Assembly: GCA_963590415.1 (NCBI GenBank)
Contig: CAVAPB010000002.1
Location: 1 to 64,000 of the forward strand
Direction of reading: 5' to 3'
Length of the DNA stretch: 64,000 bases
Source of the DNA: Fimenecus sp963590415
GTDB taxonomy: Bacteria; Bacillota; Clostridia; Oscillospirales; Acutalibacteraceae
Shown piece after piece: positions 60,807-64,000 of the stretch (position 1 is its first letter; every line of letters starts with the position of its first letter). Under the pieces are notes generated by a model. The model was not told the origin of the DNA. It did no database searches and saw only the letters and a program-made list of their open reading frames with translations. A program made the position numbers and the translations under genes.

Positions 60807-62372
60807 ATGGCAGATAAGAAAACCGTAATGCTCACCGGCGGCTCTGGAAATATGGGCTATGCAGGTTTCAAAGAGCTTTATGCGAAAAAAGACAAGTTCA
60901 ACATCACGCTCCTTTTGAGAGGCAGTGAGAAGAACAGAGAAAAGTTCAAGGCTTATCTCAACGACCCGTCGGTCAGAATTGTATGGGGCGACCTTACAAA
61001 GTATGAGGATGTTCTTGACGCCGTAAACGGTGCGGATTATGTTCTCCATGTCGGCGGTATGGTTTCTCCGACAGCGGACTGGAAGCCTTACAGAACGCAA
61101 AAGACAAATATCGGTGCCGCTCAGCACATCTGCGATGCGGTTAAGGCTCAGCCCAATCCGGACGCTGTTAAGGTTTGTTACATAGGTACTGTTGCCGAGA
61201 CGGGCGACAGAAACTATCCTATCCATTGGGGCCGTTGCGGTGACCCGCTCAAGGTTTCCATCTACGATCACTACGCGGTTTCAAAGTGCCGTGCAGAGGC
61301 TGTATTTGTTGAAAGCGGACTCAAAAACTGGGTTGTAATGCGTCAGTCAGGTATCCTCTACCCCAACATTCTTAAAAATATGGACCCGATTATGTTCCAT
61401 GTACCGATTAACGGCGTTCTTGAATGGTGTACTGTTGAAGACTCGGGTCGTTTGCTTGCCAACCTCTGCGATGAGGACGCTAAGGGCAACCTCGGCGGAG
61501 ACTTCTGGAACCATTTCTTTAACATCGGTTCAGGTAAGGAATACAGAATTTCAAACTATGAATTTGAGCATCTCCTTCTCGGCACTCTCGGTCTTGCTGG
61601 TCCCGAAAAGCTCTTTGACCCCAACTGGTTCATTACAAAGAACTTTCACGGTCAGTTCTATGCAGACGGCGACAAGCTTGAAAACTTCCTTCACTTCCGT
61701 GAAAATCTTCCTGTTAAAGACTATTTCAATCGCCTTGCCGATCAGGTTGAATTCTACTTCAAAATTCCGAGATATCTTCCAAAGGGTGTCGTTGCAGCTT
61801 GTGCTAAGCCCTTTATGAAGAAAATTGCTTCCACCCCCGATTTCGGTACACTTGACTGGGTTGCTAAAGACAACAAGGTTCGTCTGAGCGCTTACTTCGG
61901 CTCAAAGGCTGAATGGGAAAAGATTCCGTCAAAGTGGGAAGACTTTGAAATCATCAAGTTTGATAAGGACAACAGTGCAGCAGAGCAGTATAAGCTTGAC
62001 CACGGCTATGATGAATCAAAGCCGGAATCGGAGCTTGACATCAACGATATGAAACAGGCTGCCGAGTTCCGTGGCGGCGAATGCCTCTCGGATACAATGA
62101 CAAAGGGCGATATGGCTACCAAGCTTAAATGGAAATGCGGTCACTGCGGCGCTGAATTTGAAGCAAGCCCCGCTCTTATCCTCCTCGGCGGACATTGGTG
62201 CCCCGAGTGCTATATCCCCCACAAGGCTTGGGATTACGATTCAATCGCAAAGACAAACCCCTTCTTCGCTCAGGTTTGGTATACAAACCACTCAAAGGAT
62301 GAGAACAACAAGTATGATTTCGACGAGCTGTTCCACATCAACGGCGTTGCTTGGGACGACATCAAGAGATAA
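60807..62372 (+). CDS. Extended SDR/epimerase with C-terminal zinc ribbon
   Basis: A 521-residue protein. The N-terminal 330 residues form an extended short-chain dehydrogenase: TGGSGNMGYAG (10-20, NAD(P) site), GADYVLHVGGMVSP, and the YxxxK catalytic pair in DHYAVSKCRAE. From about 435 a zinc ribbon appears, with C444/C447 (CGHC) and C465/C468 (CPEC). The middle part 330-430 is charged and unassigned. It may act on a lipid or sterol-like or sugar substrate; no substrate is evident. High expression is expected from its promoter and RBS GAGGTGG. Confidence 0.75.
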   Translation: MADKKTVMLTGGSGNMGYAGFKELYAKKDKFNITLLLRGSEKNREKFKAYLNDPSVRIVWGDLTKYEDVLDAVNGADYVLHVGGMVSPTADWKPYRTQKTNIGAAQHICDAVKAQPNPDAVKVCYIGTVAETGDRNYPIHWGRCGDPLKVSIYDHYAVSKCRAEAVFVESGLKNWVVMRQSGILYPNILKNMDPIMFHVPINGVLEWCTVEDSGRLLANLCDEDAKGNLGGDFWNHFFNIGSGKEYRISNYEFEHLLLGTLGLAGPEKLFDPNWFITKNFHGQFYADGDKLENFLHFRENLPVKDYFNRLADQVEFYFKIPRYLPKGVVAACAKPFMKKIASTPDFGTLDWVAKDNKVRLSAYFGSKAEWEKIPSKWEDFEIIKFDKDNSAAEQYKLDHGYDESKPESELDINDMKQAAEFRGGECLSDTMTKGDMATKLKWKCGHCGAEFEASPALILLGGHWCPECYIPHKAWDYDSIAKTNPFFAQVWYTNHSKDENNKYDFDELFHINGVAWDDIKR

Positions 62373-62388
62373 TAATCATACAAGAGCA

Positions 62389-62422
62389 AATACCCGACTT
62401 ACGAAAGTAAGTCGGGTATTTT
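62389..62422 (+). terminator. Terminator of the SDR gene
   Basis: Perfect 14-bp arms (62389-62402, 62407-62420) with a GAAA tetraloop and a short T-run. Confidence 0.85.
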
Positions 62423-62470
62423 ATAATCATAACCAATAAAAGTCGGTTTTAATTTATTTAACTTGTCAAA

Positions 62471-63484
62471 TCACAGAATATTGTTATTTGACATATTCAT
62501 AATGATTTGTGCCATTTCTGCTCTGTTGGCGTTGCCTACGGGATTTAATTTGCCGTTGCCGCCGACAACATGGTTTTCCGCTGCCCATGCAACTGCGGTT
62601 CTTGCCCAATCGCTGACTGCACTGCCGTCGGGATAGCCTGCAAGCACTGTGTTGACATCGCCCGAAACAGAACCGTGGCAGTAATTATAGAAAATTAAGC
62701 AAGCCTGTTCTCTCGTTATCGGATCGCCTACGCCGAAGCGACCGTCTGCATAGCCCGAAAGGATTTTGTTATCCTTTGCCCAAGCTATCGCAGCGGAATA
62801 ATAATCATTCATCGGTACATCAGCAAAGTCGCCGTTCTGACCCTTATATGCCGAAAGGTCTGCGTTTGCAATTTTAGCAAGTACAACCACGAAATCCTGT
62901 CTCTGAATGTTGTCGGCAGGTCCGAAATAACCGTTGGCATAGCCCTTAAAATAGCCTTTTTCGACATTGAAAGCAACCGCAGCACTGTACCACTCCTTCA
63001 GCGGAACATCGGGGAACAGTCTTCTTTCAATTGTAAAAGTAGAAGAAATGTCTTCATTGTTCGGGCCTATAACATTATCACTGTAAAATTCTAATGTAAA
63101 GTCATCGGCATCGTTTGTCAAGACTGTAAATTTAACAGTAAAAACTACTTTATTGTAAAAGTCTGTGTCATTTGCGCTTACCCAAGAAAACTTAACTGCG
63201 CCTTTCTGAGCGGTCGATACCAAGCTCAAGCCGTCCATACAATCGGCAGCTTCAACGGTATATGCATCAGAATCATATCTCAAGACAATACCGAGTCCTG
63301 AAATTTGGCTTGCGTTTACAACGACACGAGCCGTAGCCGTATCGCCCGCATTGTAACCGGTTTTATCAGTTACCAAAGCCAATACATTATTTGAATTATC
63401 AGCCGCAAATGAGTTGAAGCTCATAGCAAACAAAGATGTAAAAATCATCAATGCAGCCAAAAACAAAGATAAAGTCTTTTTCAT
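62471..63484 (-). CDS. Secreted cohesin-like and S-layer homology protein
   Basis: A 337-residue surface protein. A clear signal peptide (1-27, ending NSFA-AD) precedes a cohesin-like beta domain (about 33-150; GYNAGDTATARVVVNASQIS, VVFTVKFTV). Three SLH repeats follow (about 157-200, 218-262, 278-328; e.g. FADVPMNDYYSAAIAWAKDN). SLH domains bind secondary wall polymers; the third is divergent. In cellulosome-type bacteria, such a chain could hold a dockerin enzyme on the wall, but one cohesin-like domain alone does not prove that. ATG follows AGGAGATG. Confidence 0.82.
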   Translation of the reverse strand: MKKTLSLFLAALMIFTSLFAMSFNSFAADNSNNVLALVTDKTGYNAGDTATARVVVNASQISGLGIVLRYDSDAYTVEAADCMDGLSLVSTAQKGAVKFSWVSANDTDFYNKVVFTVKFTVLTNDADDFTLEFYSDNVIGPNNEDISSTFTIERRLFPDVPLKEWYSAAVAFNVEKGYFKGYANGYFGPADNIQRQDFVVVLAKIANADLSAYKGQNGDFADVPMNDYYSAAIAWAKDNKILSGYADGRFGVGDPITREQACLIFYNYCHGSVSGDVNTVLAGYPDGSAVSDWARTAVAWAAENHVVGGNGKLNPVGNANRAEMAQIIMNMSNNNIL

Positions 63485-63551
63485 TAAAACATCTCCTATG
63501 TCAATATAGATTGATTATAACATTATTCTTAAATGTTCGCAAGTGTATTTA

Positions 63552-63971
63552 TCAGGTAAAATCATACATCGGGCGTGTTTCCCTGTCGCGGTACTCATGC
63601 TTTTCATAATATCCGATAAGCTTTGAGTCATCGTCCCTCAACGCAACCATATAAACATCCTTGTTTTCTTTCGGATTGAAAGAAGTATATATAATGTTGT
63701 TGTCGGCGCTTTTTGCAAACCACTCGATTACCCTGTTTATCATTTCGCAGGACTTGGGATTATGACAGTTGAGCAAACTTTTACCCACCAAATCATATCC
63801 GCCGTATTTTGAGTATCTCTTTGCGGCAATCGGATTCATATAGATGATTGTGTGTTCCAAATCACAAATTACGACCGATGCGGTATCCTGCTCGATTACG
63901 CTTTTGAAAAATGCGGAAAGTTCCGTAAAATCACAACCTTTAGCAATATAAATTCTTAAATAAGATACCAT
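63552..63971 (-). CDS. PAS-domain protein
   Basis: A 139-residue single PAS protein. VEQD-like VIEQDTASVVICDLEHTIIY starts the fold, with YMNPIAAKRY, DLVGKSLLNCHNPKS, and VYMVALRDDDSKLIGYYEKH at the end. No output domain, so it likely senses a ligand and works with a partner. The N-terminal 16 residues are AT-rich and lack a visible RBS; the true start may differ, but no better in-frame start is seen. Bases 63972-64000 hold nothing I can identify. Confidence 0.7.
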   Translation of the reverse strand: MVSYLRIYIAKGCDFTELSAFFKSVIEQDTASVVICDLEHTIIYMNPIAAKRYSKYGGYDLVGKSLLNCHNPKSCEMINRVIEWFAKSADNNIIYTSFNPKENKDVYMVALRDDDSKLIGYYEKHEYRDRETRPMYDFT

Positions 63972-64000
63972 AAAACGGCTGATTTGTAAAGCGTTTTAAG

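Overview
The window reads as a chromosomal segment of a spore-forming, anaerobic-type low-to-moderate GC Firmicute, most likely a clostridial gut lineage near Ruminococcaceae/Oscillospiraceae. This is inferred from gene content: spoVM, gerW/ytfJ, sigG, a SipL-type coat morphogenesis protein, a broken alpha/beta SASP gene, an IspH-ribosomal S1 fusion, and plant-glycan hydrolases. I see no rRNA, tRNA, CRISPR array or prophage. The only mobile-element debris is in the first 0.6 kb.

Layout. 1-0.7 kb: hairpin, decayed transposase fragment and a SASP gene that lost its C-terminus. 0.9-3.4 kb (+): an HTH/ankyrin-like orphan gene, a zinc-ribbon membrane protein and a ZIP metal transporter whose ribosome-binding site lies in a long inverted repeat. 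3.5-28.4 kb (-): one almost unbroken minus-strand run. Read in transcription order it is DUF3343-cysteine desulfurase, then cdaA-cdaR (c-di-AMP), yqhQ, prmC, a site-2 protease, scpA-scpB, DUF2953-gerW, a D-Ala-D-Ala carboxypeptidase and rluB. A strong promoter follows, then the classic yicC-remA-gmk-rpoZ-priA-def-fmt-rsmB-rlmN-stp-prkC-rsgA-thiN-spoVM cluster. Relative to Bacillus subtilis this cluster lacks coaBC and rpe and carries an extra 51-codon membrane microprotein before a 28-codon spoVM. alaA closes the run in its own unit.

28.6-36.4 kb: acyltransferase plus an HTH-AbrB fusion regulator (+), sipL (-), tcdA (+), sigG (-), mtaB (-) and a GH27 alpha-galactosidase with an inserted CBM-like module (-). 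TcdA and MtaB act on the same tRNA position (t6A37). 36.4-43.6 kb (-): ispH-S1, plsC, cmk, a HI0933-type flavoprotein and an RpiR regulator in a tightly overlapping array, then tmcAL and a DNA glycosylase. 43.7-52 kb: ackA and a DUF1003 protein (+), GH38 alpha-mannosidase and folC (-), a GPH-family sugar symporter (+) and a nitroreductase (-).

52-64 kb: acetyltransferase and MATE exporter (-) divergent from an AraC regulator (+), a membrane-embedded M28 peptidase (-), then DUF2461, a CDF metal exporter and a membrane-anchored phosphoesterase (+), a serine-linker surface protein (+), an SDR with a C-terminal zinc ribbon (+), a cohesin-like/SLH surface protein (-) and a PAS protein (-).

No obviously new defence or mobile system is visible. 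The items most worth a second look are the RBS-sequestering repeat at the ZIP gene, the perfect palindrome before cdaA, the microprotein next to spoVM, the GH27 insertion, the SDR-zinc ribbon fusion and the TM-containing M28 peptidase. Start codons were set by reading the Shine-Dalgarno sequence; several genes appear to use TTG or GTG.
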